From NCBI GenBank assembly GCA_900550205.1, contig URRJ01000010.1, forward strand, positions 1 through 24,227: DNA of 24,227 nt, read 5' to 3'. Made by a program: the position numbers and the translations under genes. The notes below the pieces were generated by a model. That model did not search any database and had not been told where the DNA came from. It worked only from the letters and a program-made list of their open reading frames with translations. Below, one piece after another: positions 15,801-22,347 of the stretch. The stretch is from an uncultured Collinsella sp. (GTDB lineage Bacteria; Actinomycetota; Coriobacteriia; Coriobacteriales; Coriobacteriaceae). How positions within the stretch are numbered: position 1 is the first letter of the stretch; each line of letters opens with the position of its first letter.

Positions 15801-16163
15801 CTGCAGACCATGTGGCGCTCCAACCGCGGCAAGACCGGGGACGATTCCTTTAGCGCGAGCGATATCGACATCGCGCAGATGTGCCTTGCTATCGATGCTC
15901 GCACGCCGGTCGACGAGCGCTCGGTGGAAAGCGGCTTGGGAATCTTCGAAGAGCTTGGTTTCTGTCGCGTTTCGGGGTTTGACGACACCCGTCGTATCGC
16001 GATGGCCGTAAACCCCGGCCGCGTGCAATTGAGCAGGTCGATTCGCTATTTGGAGGGCTTACGCTCGCGCATGGAGTTCTCGGCTTTTCGGAGCTGGGCA
16101 CTCGATTCGTGCGCTTCTGATATGCTAGCCAAAGTTAACCGCCCGATCGTTCCGCGGGCCTAG
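12876..16163 (+). CDS. recJ: RecJ exonuclease-RecQ-type helicase fusion protein
   Basis: This 1095-aa protein joins two DNA-repair enzymes. Residues 1 to about 575 are RecJ, a 5'-3' single-strand DNA exonuclease. Visible parts are DHH motif DFDVDG (91-96), VDNG, VTDHHE (170-175), GTVSDMMPL, RLNAAGRM, and the DHHA1 part GWHEGVKGIVASR to GSGRS and GGHAGAVG (from 418), then an OB-like region. Residues from about 600 onward are a superfamily-2 helicase of RecQ type: Walker A GTGRGKS (647-653), DEAH (752-755), TTATATAP, YVNSRDQ, STSAFGEGVNLP and motif VI QMSGRAGRDG (929-938). The typical RecQ zinc-binding cysteines are not evident. Stand-alone RecJ is usually 550-800 aa. RecQ and RecJ cooperate at stalled forks in other bacteria, so the fusion makes functional sense. 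The ATG at 12876 has a GGGGGTGGG tract upstream; a GTG at 12831 is an alternative. rel follows after 15 bp. Confidence 0.92.
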   Translation: MSSLKTTHRWAVARQNPELEKELAAGLGIPGLVARIMVAHGIASIEEGQLFLTPSLDRDWADPLIIPGMSVVADRVERAIRNHERIAVFGDFDVDGITSTCLLTEALRTFGADVTPFIPHRFDEGYGLSRAALDRVNELARPQLIVTVDNGIAAKEEVSYLESLGIDLVVTDHHEPSDQVPQGVPLTDPKLEDEGPSRELAGAGVALKLVQVLGERLGKPSYWRSLIEVAALGTVSDMMPLTPENRALVAEGIQQMRVTARPGYIALAALAKADLSSITADGLSFSLIPRLNAAGRMADPKLALDLLLARDPIEASALAAELEEINRQRREIEAELTRDAMAKVEETYDGGRAIVVGGEGWHEGVKGIVASRLTNRYHVPALLFSIEDGIARGSGRSVGKVNLFDAVERCSDLLIRRGGHAGAVGVTIEASKLDEFRRRLSAVLSELPAEDFEDTDEVAATVDLSELNIETIEQISRLEPFGQGNKVPLLAAEGVTMCDRAVVGKTGEHMRFVATDGAASVPAIMFRVPQIDRLINCDSAVDLVFEAVAEHWQGRVKPKLMIKDVLVRDTTASNIDDPACELRRGVQPADSGLRLESRKRETLAQLSYTELTRSLIHSFIGSTQPHRAQVEALDALADHQSVLAVMGTGRGKSLIFHVHAAREAVLRGRASIFVYPLRALVADQAYHLSSTMAALGIGVGVLTGETVEAARDDVFAGLASGRTGIVLTTPEFLSIHRDRFARSGRIGFVVIDEAHHAGLAKGGDRSAYLDMPDILKALGDPVVLATTATATAPVVAELARVLPITRTVVDETVRENLQLEDDRDLASRENRLVSIVATGEKTVIYVNSRDQSVALAKTLRKRVPDCASHIAFYNAGLTRTDRHRVEEAFRDGSLSCIVSTSAFGEGVNLPDIRHVVLYHMPFGGIEFNQMSGRAGRDGQPAVIHLLYSSRDARINERLLDCYAPERDELVTLYRALQTMWRSNRGKTGDDSFSASDIDIAQMCLAIDARTPVDERSVESGLGIFEELGFCRVSGFDDTRRIAMAVNPGRVQLSRSIRYLEGLRSRMEFSAFRSWALDSCASDMLAKVNRPIVPRA
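16118..16126 (+). promoter_or_regulatory. Possible extended -10 promoter for rel inside recJQ
   Basis: TGATATGCT matches an extended -10 (TGn plus TATGCT) near the 3' end of recJQ, about 52 bp before the rel start. No clear -35 is seen. It would allow rel expression independent of recJQ. Confidence 0.35.
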
Positions 16164-16178
16164 GGGAAGGGGACCTCG

Positions 16179-18539
16179 ATGGATGCCGCAGCCCGTACCG
16201 CCCATGATTCCACCCTCCAGCCTTTTTCGGAGATGGAGCACTATAAGCATGCCGATGAGCTGCCGCCCGAGATTATGGCGGACAGCTACGACAAGCTGGA
16301 GCGCCTGTGCCTCAAATATATGAATGAGGACGACTTCTCTAAGGTGGAGCAGGCCTACTGCTTTGCCGCCGAGAAGCACTGCAACCAAAAGCGCCGTTCG
16401 GGCGAGATGTACATTAACCATCCCGTCGAGGTTGCCATCATTTTGGCCGATCTCAAGATGGACTGCGATGTGGTGTGCGCCGCACTGCTGCACGATACCG
16501 TCGAGGATACCGAGACCTCGCTTGCCGATGTTTCCGGCCTGTTTGGCGATACAGTGGCCGAGCTCGTCGATGGCGTGACCAAGCTCACCAACATCGAAGT
16601 CGACAGCATGGACGAGAAGCAGGCCCTCACGCTGCGCAAGATGTTCCTCGCCATGTCCAAGGACATCCGCGTCATCATCGTTAAGCTTGCCGACCGTCTG
16701 CACAACATGCGCACCCTTGCAGCCCTGCGCGAGGACCGTCGCCTGTTTAAGGCTCGCGAGACCATGGACGTGTATGCGCCCCTGGCCGACCGTCTGGGCA
16801 TGAGCTCCATTAAATGGGAGCTCGAGGACCTGTCCTTCTTCTACCTTGAGCCCGACGCCTACCAGCGCATCGCGCGCATGGTGGCGGAGTCACGCGAGGT
16901 CCGTGAGCGCTATCTGGCCGAGACCATCAAGACGCTCACCGACGAGCTCAACCGCATTGGCCTGGAGGACTTTCAGATCAACGGCCGTTCCAAGCACTAC
17001 TGGTCCATCTACCAAAAGATGAAGCGCAAGGGCAAGGAGTTCTCCGAGATCTACGACCTGGTGGCACTGCGCGTCATCACGCATTCGGTGCGCGATTGCT
17101 ACTCCACGCTCGGCGCGGTGCATACGCTGTGGCACCCCATGCCTGGTCGCTTTAAAGACTATATCGCCATGCCCAAGGTCAATAACTACCAGTCGCTCCA
17201 TACGACGGTTATCGGCCCCACAGCCCGCCCGCTCGAGATTCAGATTCGAACCTATGAGATGCATGAGCAGGCCGAGTACGGCATTGCCGCCCACTGGCTA
17301 TATAAGAAGTCGGGCGGTTCGTCTGCGTCTAAGACCAATGATGCCCAGCGTCTGGACGACCAGATTAACTGGCTCAAACATTCGCTCGATTGGGCTGCGT
17401 CTGATGAGATCACCGACGCCAAGGAATACCTGCATTCGCTGAAGGTCGATCTGTTCGACCAGGAGATCTTTGTCTTTACGCCCAAGGGCGAGGTCATGGC
17501 GCTCCGTGCCGGCTCCACGCCGCTCGACTTTGCCTACGCCGTTCATACCGAGGTGGGAAACCACTGCGTCGGCGCTAAAATCAACGGTGCGGTGGCCCCG
17601 CTCACGCACGAGATCAAGACGGGCGACCGCGTTGAAATCCTGACCAACAAGAGTTCCAAGCCGTCGCGTGATTGGCTCAAGATCGTTAAGACGCCTTCCG
17701 CCAAGTCAAAGATCCGCCGCTATTTTGCCGCCGCGACCAAGGACGACGACGCTGCCGCCGGTCGCGATATACTGGCCAAGGACCTGCGCAAGCGCGGGTA
17801 TGGCATCTCTACGCCGCGATCCACGCGTGCGCTCAACGCCGTGGCGGAGCAGTTTAACTACAAGCAGCTCGAGGACTTGTTTGCCGCCGTCGGCGCCGGC
17901 AAAGTTGCCCCGCGCGCTGTGGGTAACAAGGTCGAGCAGATTTTGGACCCCAAGCCCGAGGAGCAGCTCACCAAGGCCGATGCTATCGCCGAGGTCGTGA
18001 AGCAGCCGGCCCGAGGCTCCAACCGCAAGCCGCAAAAGCGCGGCAAGAGCGCCAGCAACGGCATTATCGTCAAGGGCGAGAGCAACAGCGGCCTGCTGGT
18101 TCGTCTGGCCCATTGCTGCAATCCCGTGACGGGCGACGACATCGTCGGCTTCATCACGCGCGGTCGTGGCGTTTCGGTGCATCGCGCCAACTGCCCCAAC
18201 GTCAAGGGTCTTATGGAGCATCCCGAGCGCATGATCGATGTGGAGTGGGACGGTGCTGCCGACACTCTCTTCCAGGTCGAGATCGTGGTCGAGTGCCTGG
18301 ACCGCATGGGCCTGCTCAAGGATGTCACCATTGCCATTGGCGATGCGGGCGGCAATATCCTTTCTGCCGCTACGTCGACCAACCGCGAGGGTATTGCAAC
18401 CCTGCGCTTTATGGTCGAGATCTCGGACGCGAGTGGTCTGGATCCGCTGCTGGCCTCTATCAGCAGCGTTGACTCCGTCTACGACGCGCGCCGCCTGATG
18501 CCCGGCGAGGGTGGAGCCCAGCTTAAGCGCCGCGTTTAG
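16179..18539 (+). CDS. rel: Bifunctional (p)ppGpp synthetase/hydrolase (RelA/SpoT family)
   Basis: This 786-aa cytosolic stringent-response enzyme transfers pyrophosphate from ATP to GDP/GTP on amino-acid starvation and also hydrolyses (p)ppGpp. The N-terminal HD hydrolase domain is intact: H81 (NHP), H105-D106 in LLHDTVED, and D172 in KLADRLHN. So the protein should be bifunctional, unlike synthetase-only RelA. The synthetase domain follows, with YDLVALRVI (292-300), GRFKDYIAMPKVNNYQSLHTT (323-343) and EIQIRT (353-358). A TGS domain covers about 428-490 (FVFTPKGEV, GSTPLDFAYAVHTEVG). A conserved Cys-rich helical region includes HCCNP, and a C-terminal ACT domain lies at about 705-780. The ATG has GGGGAAGGGGAC upstream. 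Length is usual for Rel (about 730-790). It sits 15 bp after recJQ. Confidence 0.97.
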   Translation: MDAAARTAHDSTLQPFSEMEHYKHADELPPEIMADSYDKLERLCLKYMNEDDFSKVEQAYCFAAEKHCNQKRRSGEMYINHPVEVAIILADLKMDCDVVCAALLHDTVEDTETSLADVSGLFGDTVAELVDGVTKLTNIEVDSMDEKQALTLRKMFLAMSKDIRVIIVKLADRLHNMRTLAALREDRRLFKARETMDVYAPLADRLGMSSIKWELEDLSFFYLEPDAYQRIARMVAESREVRERYLAETIKTLTDELNRIGLEDFQINGRSKHYWSIYQKMKRKGKEFSEIYDLVALRVITHSVRDCYSTLGAVHTLWHPMPGRFKDYIAMPKVNNYQSLHTTVIGPTARPLEIQIRTYEMHEQAEYGIAAHWLYKKSGGSSASKTNDAQRLDDQINWLKHSLDWAASDEITDAKEYLHSLKVDLFDQEIFVFTPKGEVMALRAGSTPLDFAYAVHTEVGNHCVGAKINGAVAPLTHEIKTGDRVEILTNKSSKPSRDWLKIVKTPSAKSKIRRYFAAATKDDDAAAGRDILAKDLRKRGYGISTPRSTRALNAVAEQFNYKQLEDLFAAVGAGKVAPRAVGNKVEQILDPKPEEQLTKADAIAEVVKQPARGSNRKPQKRGKSASNGIIVKGESNSGLLVRLAHCCNPVTGDDIVGFITRGRGVSVHRANCPNVKGLMEHPERMIDVEWDGAADTLFQVEIVVECLDRMGLLKDVTIAIGDAGGNILSAATSTNREGIATLRFMVEISDASGLDPLLASISSVDSVYDARRLMPGEGGAQLKRRV

Positions 18540-18577
18540 TCGCGACGAACGTGCCACATTATCGATATTCGCTACAC

Positions 18578-18601
18578 TCGAGGCATCGTTTGATGCCTCG
18601 A
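18578..18601 (+). terminator. 10-bp hairpin between rel and the MBL gene
   Basis: TCGAGGCATC (18578-18587) pairs perfectly with GATGCCTCGA (18592-18601) around a GTTT loop, followed by ATTCTATAG. It could be a weak terminator of rel. Alternatively TACACT at 18573-18578 could be a -10, in which case transcription would start inside the dyad, making it an operator. The sequence does not decide. Confidence 0.45.
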
Positions 18602-18623
18602 ATTCTATAGAGAGGAGAGGGAC

Positions 18624-19307
18624 ATGGGTGCTGTGTCCTTGGATTTAACTCCCAAGGGATCGGTCGAGATCGAGACGCTCGTAAACGGTCCCATTCAGAC
18701 CAATAGCTATGCAGTTATTTCGAACAATGAGTGCGTGATCATCGACCCTGCGTGGGAAGGCGAGCGCTTGGTGGAGCATGTTCGAGCCGAGCATCCCGGC
18801 GTACGCGTGCTTGGCGCCGTATGCACTCATGGCCATGCCGATCATGTTGGTGGTGTTGCCGGCGTGCAAACCACCGTTGGCGAGGGCTGCCAGTATGAGC
18901 TGTGTACTAAGGATGTGGCGGTGCCGCATACGAACATCGAGGAACAGCGAGCTATGTGGTGCATTGAGACGCCCGATCCCGGGGAGCCGACGCGCCTGCT
19001 CGCCGAGGGCGATACCATTGAGGTGGGCAATATCTGCCTGCAGGTGATCGAGACGCCAGGGCATACGCCGGGCGGGATTGTCTTGTTTGCTGCCGCTGAG
19101 CAGGGGAACATTGCCTTTGTGGGCGACACCCTGTTCCCGGGTGGGCACGGCCGCACCGATCTTTCTGGAGGAGACGAGACGGCGATTCTTCGCTCGCTCT
19201 CCAAGCTCGCCCGGCTTCTCCCGCCCGATACCGTTTGCCTAACCGGCCATGGCGATTCGACCACCATGGCACGCGAGCTCATGCAGAACCCTTTCATGCA
19301 GATATAG
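18624..19307 (+). CDS. MBL-fold metallohydrolase (glyoxalase II-like)
   Basis: This 227-aa cytosolic metallo-beta-lactamase-fold protein is related to hydroxyacylglutathione hydrolase (GloB/YcbL type). The metal-binding motif HGHADH (69-74) is complete. Further ligands are in ETPGHTPGG, GDTLFPGG and the C-terminal LTGHGD. It lacks the long C-terminal domain of classical GloB, so the substrate is open; a thioester or glyoxal adduct is plausible. GAGGAGAGGGAC precedes the ATG. Its place after rel matches the recJ-apt-rel-dtd-MBL order known in many Firmicutes and Actinobacteria, with apt and dtd absent here. Confidence 0.88.
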   Translation: MGAVSLDLTPKGSVEIETLVNGPIQTNSYAVISNNECVIIDPAWEGERLVEHVRAEHPGVRVLGAVCTHGHADHVGGVAGVQTTVGEGCQYELCTKDVAVPHTNIEEQRAMWCIETPDPGEPTRLLAEGDTIEVGNICLQVIETPGHTPGGIVLFAAAEQGNIAFVGDTLFPGGHGRTDLSGGDETAILRSLSKLARLLPPDTVCLTGHGDSTTMARELMQNPFMQI

Positions 19308-19338
19308 CTTTATAGTCAGCTTCTGAAGCACGAGAAGT

Positions 19339-19412
19339 GTCCAAACGTCAAGCTATTTTTCCCCAACGGGTCGATTCCGTAGGGCAAACGGTCAAAAAAA
19401 GTCTGTTTGGAC
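19339..19412. repeat. Dyad GTCCAAAC...GTTTGGAC upstream of the fba promoter
   Basis: Two perfect 8-bp inverted arms (19339-19346 and 19405-19412) with a 58-bp spacer lie just upstream of the fba promoter. A smaller dyad, TTCGT-N6-ACGAA, follows at about 19417. They may be paired operator half-sites for a sugar-responsive regulator. No other function is evident in 19308-19450. Confidence 0.3.
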
Positions 19413-19453
19413 GATATTCGTGAACAAACGAACGTTTATGCTCGGGTGCGCCG

Positions 19454-19462
19454 TGGTAAAAT
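19454..19462 (+). promoter_or_regulatory. Extended -10 promoter of fba
   Basis: TGGTAAAAT is an extended -10 (TGn plus TAAAAT) with a weak -35, TTTATG at 19435-19440 (16-bp spacer). The predicted start near 19469 leaves a short leader containing the AGGAGG ribosome binding site at about 19489, which fits the fba start at 19503. Confidence 0.6.
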
Positions 19463-19502
19463 CTCAGGCGTTATCGGAGCAACCTTACAGGAGGTTTCTT
19501 TT

Positions 19503-20369
19503 ATGCTCGTCAACGCAGCAGACATGCTCAAGAAGGCCGAGGCCGGCAAGTACGGTCTCGGTGCCTTCAACACCAACAACCTCGAGTGGACCCTGGCTAT
19601 TCTCCAGGCCGCCGAGGAGGCCAAGTCTCCGCTGATCCTTCAGTGCACCGCTGGTGCCGCTAAGTGGATGGGCGGTTTCAAGGTCTGCGCCGACATGGTC
19701 AAGGCTGCCGTCGAGGCCACGGGCGTTACCGTTCCCGTCGCCCTTCACCTCGATCACGGTTCTTACGAGGACTGCTTCAAGTGCATCGAGGCCGGCTTCA
19801 CGTCCATCATGTATGACGGCTCTCACGAGGAGACCTTCCAGCTTAACCTCGACCGCACCAAGGAGCTCGTTGAGCTTGCCCACTCCAAGGGCATGTCCAT
19901 CGAGGCCGAGGTCGGCGGCATCGGCGGCACCGAGGACGGCGTGACCTCCAGCGGCGAGCTCGCTGATCCTGCTGAGTGCAAGCAGATTGCTGACCTGGGC
20001 GTCGACTTCCTCGCCTGCGGCATCGGCAACATCCACGGCGTGTATCCCGCCGACTGGGCCGGCCTTTCCTTCGAGCGTCTGGGCGAGATCAAGGCTCAGA
20101 CTGGCGACCTGCCCCTCGTTCTGCACGGTGGTACCGGCATCCCCGAGGATCAGATCAAGAAGGCCATTTCCCTGGGCATCTCCAAGATCAACGTCAACAC
20201 CGACCTGCAGCTCGTCTTCGCCAAGGGCGTCCGCGAGTACATCGAGGCTGGCAAGGATCAGCAGGGTAAGGGCTTTGACCCCCGCAAGCTCCTCAAGCCT
20301 GGTCGCGACAACATCGTTGCCCGCACCAAGGAGCTCATGGAGGAGTTTGGTTCCGTCAACAAGGCGTAA
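19503..20369 (+). CDS. fba: Class II fructose-1,6-bisphosphate aldolase
   Basis: This 288-aa zinc-dependent cytosolic aldolase cleaves fructose-1,6-bisphosphate to dihydroxyacetone phosphate and glyceraldehyde-3-phosphate in glycolysis and runs in reverse in gluconeogenesis. The fold starts with MLVNAADMLKKA and GLGAFNTNN. Catalytic D84 and metal ligand H85 lie in LHLDHGS, E136 in EAEVGGIGG, and further metal ligands H178 in GNIHG and H208 in VLHGGTGIP. Phosphate-binding NVNTDLQ is at 230-236. The codons are strongly biased to C-ending forms, consistent with high expression. I chose the ATG at 19503 because AGGAGG lies 8 nt upstream; the open frame further left contains the promoter. Tagatose-bisphosphate aldolase is a close relative and cannot be fully excluded. 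It stands alone and is followed by a large hairpin. Confidence 0.95.
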   Translation: MLVNAADMLKKAEAGKYGLGAFNTNNLEWTLAILQAAEEAKSPLILQCTAGAAKWMGGFKVCADMVKAAVEATGVTVPVALHLDHGSYEDCFKCIEAGFTSIMYDGSHEETFQLNLDRTKELVELAHSKGMSIEAEVGGIGGTEDGVTSSGELADPAECKQIADLGVDFLACGIGNIHGVYPADWAGLSFERLGEIKAQTGDLPLVLHGGTGIPEDQIKKAISLGISKINVNTDLQLVFAKGVREYIEAGKDQQGKGFDPRKLLKPGRDNIVARTKELMEEFGSVNKA

Positions 20370-20391
20370 GTAGCGGTTTAACTTTTCCGTC

Positions 20392-20484
20392 GGAGGCCCC
20401 GTTCACCCTATGCTTTTCCCTTGCGCTCACCTGGCTTTGCCAGAAGTCGCGCAATGGGGAAAGCTCCGGGTGAACGGGGCCTCC
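20392..20484 (+). ncRNA. 93-nt nested hairpin downstream of fba
   Basis: A perfect 17-bp outer stem (20392-20408 with 20468-20484) encloses a 3x3 internal loop. Inside that lie a 9-bp stem (20412-20420 with 20456-20464, one G-U), a bulged T, a 6-bp stem (TTGCGC with GCGCAA) and a small CTGGC-TTT-GCCAG hairpin. In total about 37 base pairs form within 93 nt. It begins 22 bp after the fba stop. It could act as a terminator, although the U-tract is weak (TTCGTT). It could also be a stabilising 3' structure, or a mobile palindromic element. Its outer stem contains the same GGCCCCGTTC/GAACGGGGCC core as the hairpin at 8176-8215. Confidence 0.6.
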
Positions 20485-20560
20485 TTCGTTAACTCGCTAC
20501 AGGGTTACTGGGCTGAATTCATTTTTTGACTACCGCTCGGCGGTGTTGATGGCTCCCTTG

Positions 20561-20589
20561 TTGGGGCTTTCTTTTTATCTCGCTACAAT
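20561..20589 (+). promoter_or_regulatory. Promoter of the transglutaminase-like gene
   Basis: The -10 is TACAAT (20584-20589), with a partial -35 TTGGGG (20561-20566) at a 17-bp spacer. The predicted start near 20596 lies inside the longer upstream reading frame, which supports the downstream ATG at 20624 as the real start. Confidence 0.5.
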
Positions 20590-20623
20590 GGGCTTCAAGC
20601 GTTCTAGTGACTTGGAGTTTGGT

Positions 20624-22057
20624 ATGGCTGTTATTAATGTGCTGCCTTCGGATGGGAAGGTTGTTGACGAGGGTCCTGTTGGCTGCTCTGTTGATGTTTG
20701 CTGTGATGACTTTCGTCATCTCGATATTGGACTGCCGCCCGAGATTCTTCGTCTTAAGGATGCCGGGTATTTGACGCAGGCTGTTGCTGCCTGCGATCGT
20801 CTTTTGGGGCAGAATCCTGAGCCTTCCCTGGCAGCCTGCGTCCGTGCCGAGCGGTATCGCATGCTCGAGACGCCGCTTCATTTTTCGGTGTCGCGTGATC
20901 GGGCTATCGAGATGATTCGCGAGGAGTGGCCAGAGTTTACCGAAGAGCAGTTTGACGACCTGATTGATCGCAAGCGTATTGACTGGCGCTTTATCGATGG
21001 CGAGCTGTTTGTTCTCGATAACTTCCTCGATTCACTTCGCGTTTACCCCAAGGAGGTTCCGGGCCTGCGTCCCGATTCTACGGACGGCATCGCGCTGCGT
21101 AACCAGATGCTCAGGGAGATGGAGTCGCAAAACGGGTTGGCTCGCGTCATTACTCTTAAGGCGTCCGTGTCTGTCCCCGGAGCTCTTGAGGGGGAGGCCG
21201 TTCGCGCGTGGCTTCCCGTTGCTGCCGCCTGCCGTCAACAGTCTCAGGTCGAAGTTCTCGATATGACGCCGGAGGGGCATGTTGCCCCCGAGGATGCGCT
21301 GGCACGCACCGCTTCATGGTGTTCTTCGACCGAGCGCTCGTTCTCGGTAACCTATCGTTATCACATTAATGCTGCCTATTGCGACATTTATGGAGGTGCG
21401 CTGCCCGAACGCCCGTGCATGGACACGCCGCTGCCCGAGGACACTTCCGAGGACCGTCCGCACATTTCGTTTACGCCGTACCTGCGACAGTTGACGGAGC
21501 GTGTTATTGACGGGCTCGAGGATCCGCTCGACCGTGCTCGTGCCATCTATGATTATCTGACGCAACATATCGACTATCGCTATCAGCCACCATATCTGCT
21601 TTTGGGTTCCATCGCCGATGACTGTGCACAATCGCTCCGCGGCGATTGCGGCGTTATGGCGCTCACGTTTATCACCATGTGCCGCATCGCGGGCGTGCCT
21701 GCTCGTTGGCAGAGCGGCCTGTATGTCGCGCCCGATTCGGTGGGACCGCACGACTGGGCCGAGTTCTATACACCTCAGACCGGTTGGCTTAACGCCGATA
21801 TTTCGTTTGGTTCCTCTGCGCGAAGAATGGGGGAGGAGTGGCGTCGCCAGCACTACTTTGGCAACCTCGATCCGTGGCGCATGGTGGCAAACTCCCAGTT
21901 CCAGGCGGACTTATTCCCTGTATCTGATGGCATGCGTGAGGATCCCTATGACAACCAGATGGGCGAGGCCTCGGTTGACGGACGTGGATGTCGCCAGCGG
22001 GAGATGTTGCGCAAGATTGAGCTTATCGAAATGCTTGAAGTTCCATTTTCGGACTAA
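20624..22057 (+). CDS. Transglutaminase-like (cysteine protease fold) protein
   Basis: This 477-aa protein has a transglutaminase-like core in its C-terminal half. The catalytic triad is visible: C342 in GDCGVMA, H376 in HDWAEF and D392 in NADISFG. A helix typical of the family precedes it (RARAIYDYLTQHIDYRY). The N-terminal ~150 residues are acidic and helical without a recognised domain. The middle (about 165-280) looks like the beta-rich domain that often precedes transglutaminase cores. No signal peptide or membrane helix is seen, so it is probably cytosolic. Most bacterial members act as proteases or amidases rather than cross-linkers; the substrate is unknown. I chose the ATG at 20624 (GGAG about 8 nt before it, downstream of a promoter) rather than earlier in-frame ATGs. 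Codon use is more T-rich at third positions than in fba, suggesting lower expression. Confidence 0.82.
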   Translation: MAVINVLPSDGKVVDEGPVGCSVDVCCDDFRHLDIGLPPEILRLKDAGYLTQAVAACDRLLGQNPEPSLAACVRAERYRMLETPLHFSVSRDRAIEMIREEWPEFTEEQFDDLIDRKRIDWRFIDGELFVLDNFLDSLRVYPKEVPGLRPDSTDGIALRNQMLREMESQNGLARVITLKASVSVPGALEGEAVRAWLPVAAACRQQSQVEVLDMTPEGHVAPEDALARTASWCSSTERSFSVTYRYHINAAYCDIYGGALPERPCMDTPLPEDTSEDRPHISFTPYLRQLTERVIDGLEDPLDRARAIYDYLTQHIDYRYQPPYLLLGSIADDCAQSLRGDCGVMALTFITMCRIAGVPARWQSGLYVAPDSVGPHDWAEFYTPQTGWLNADISFGSSARRMGEEWRRQHYFGNLDPWRMVANSQFQADLFPVSDGMREDPYDNQMGEASVDGRGCRQREMLRKIELIEMLEVPFSD

Positions 22058-22071
22058 TCAACAGAAAGCTG

Positions 22072-22080
22072 TGATAAACT
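22072..22080 (+). promoter_or_regulatory. Extended -10 promoter of tRNA-Leu
   Basis: TGATAAACT (TGn plus TAAACT) ends 16 bp before the tRNA. No clear -35 is present. The position would give a very short 5' leader. Confidence 0.4.
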
Positions 22081-22096
22081 AACTCACGCATTACGT

Positions 22097-22183
22097 GCCC
22101 GAGTGGCGGAATTGGCAGACGCAGTGGACTCAAAATCCACCGTTGGCAACAACGTGCGAGTTCGAGTCTCGCCTCGGGCACCA
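22097..22183 (+). tRNA. tRNA-Leu (anticodon CAA), CCA encoded
   Basis: This 87-nt class II tRNA has acceptor arms GCCCGAG (22097-22103) and CTCGGGC (22173-22179), followed by discriminator A and an encoded CCA. The anticodon stem GTGGA/TCCAC encloses the loop CTCAAAA, giving anticodon CAA, which reads UUG leucine codons. A long variable arm (GTTGGCAACAAC region) and the TTCGAGT T-loop fit tRNA-Leu. A terminator follows 21 bp later. The last 24 nt of the gene recur 184 bp downstream. Confidence 0.95.
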
Positions 22184-22204
22184 TACATGCAAGTGAGCGT
22201 TCAA

Positions 22205-22225
22205 GGGGGCCAAGGCCCCCTTTTT
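22205..22225 (+). terminator. Terminator of tRNA-Leu
   Basis: GGGGGC-CAAG-GCCCCC is followed by five T residues, 21 bp after the tRNA 3' end. The same unit, with one base changed, recurs at 22388-22408. Confidence 0.85.
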
Positions 22226-22260
22226 CGTGCCGAACTCGCGTGAGCGCGCGGAGCGTTAAG

Positions 22261-22347
22261 CAAACAGGCCTGTGGCCTGTTTGTAGCGGAGCGTGGCGAG
22301 GGCGCCATGCGCCCGAAGCCCGGGGCTTCGCGAAGCGAAGGCCCTTC
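22261..22347. repeat. Chain of palindromes between the tRNA-Leu repeats
   Basis: Successive perfect palindromes fill this 87-bp segment: CAAACAGGCC-TGT-GGCCTGTTTG (22261-22283), GGGCGC-CAT-GCGCCC (22300-22314), CGAAGCCC-G-GGGCTTCG (22314-22330), GCTTCGCGAAGC (22325-22336) and GAAGG-C-CCTTC (22337-22347). The last one ends on the first bases of the duplicated tRNA tail. No ORF is present. Function is unknown; possibilities are a recombination or replication structure of a vanished element, or a repeat family of this genome. Confidence 0.7.

Noticed and set aside
22261..22347. CRISPR array
   Set aside because: The units are different palindromes of unequal size without regular spacers, and no cas gene is nearby.
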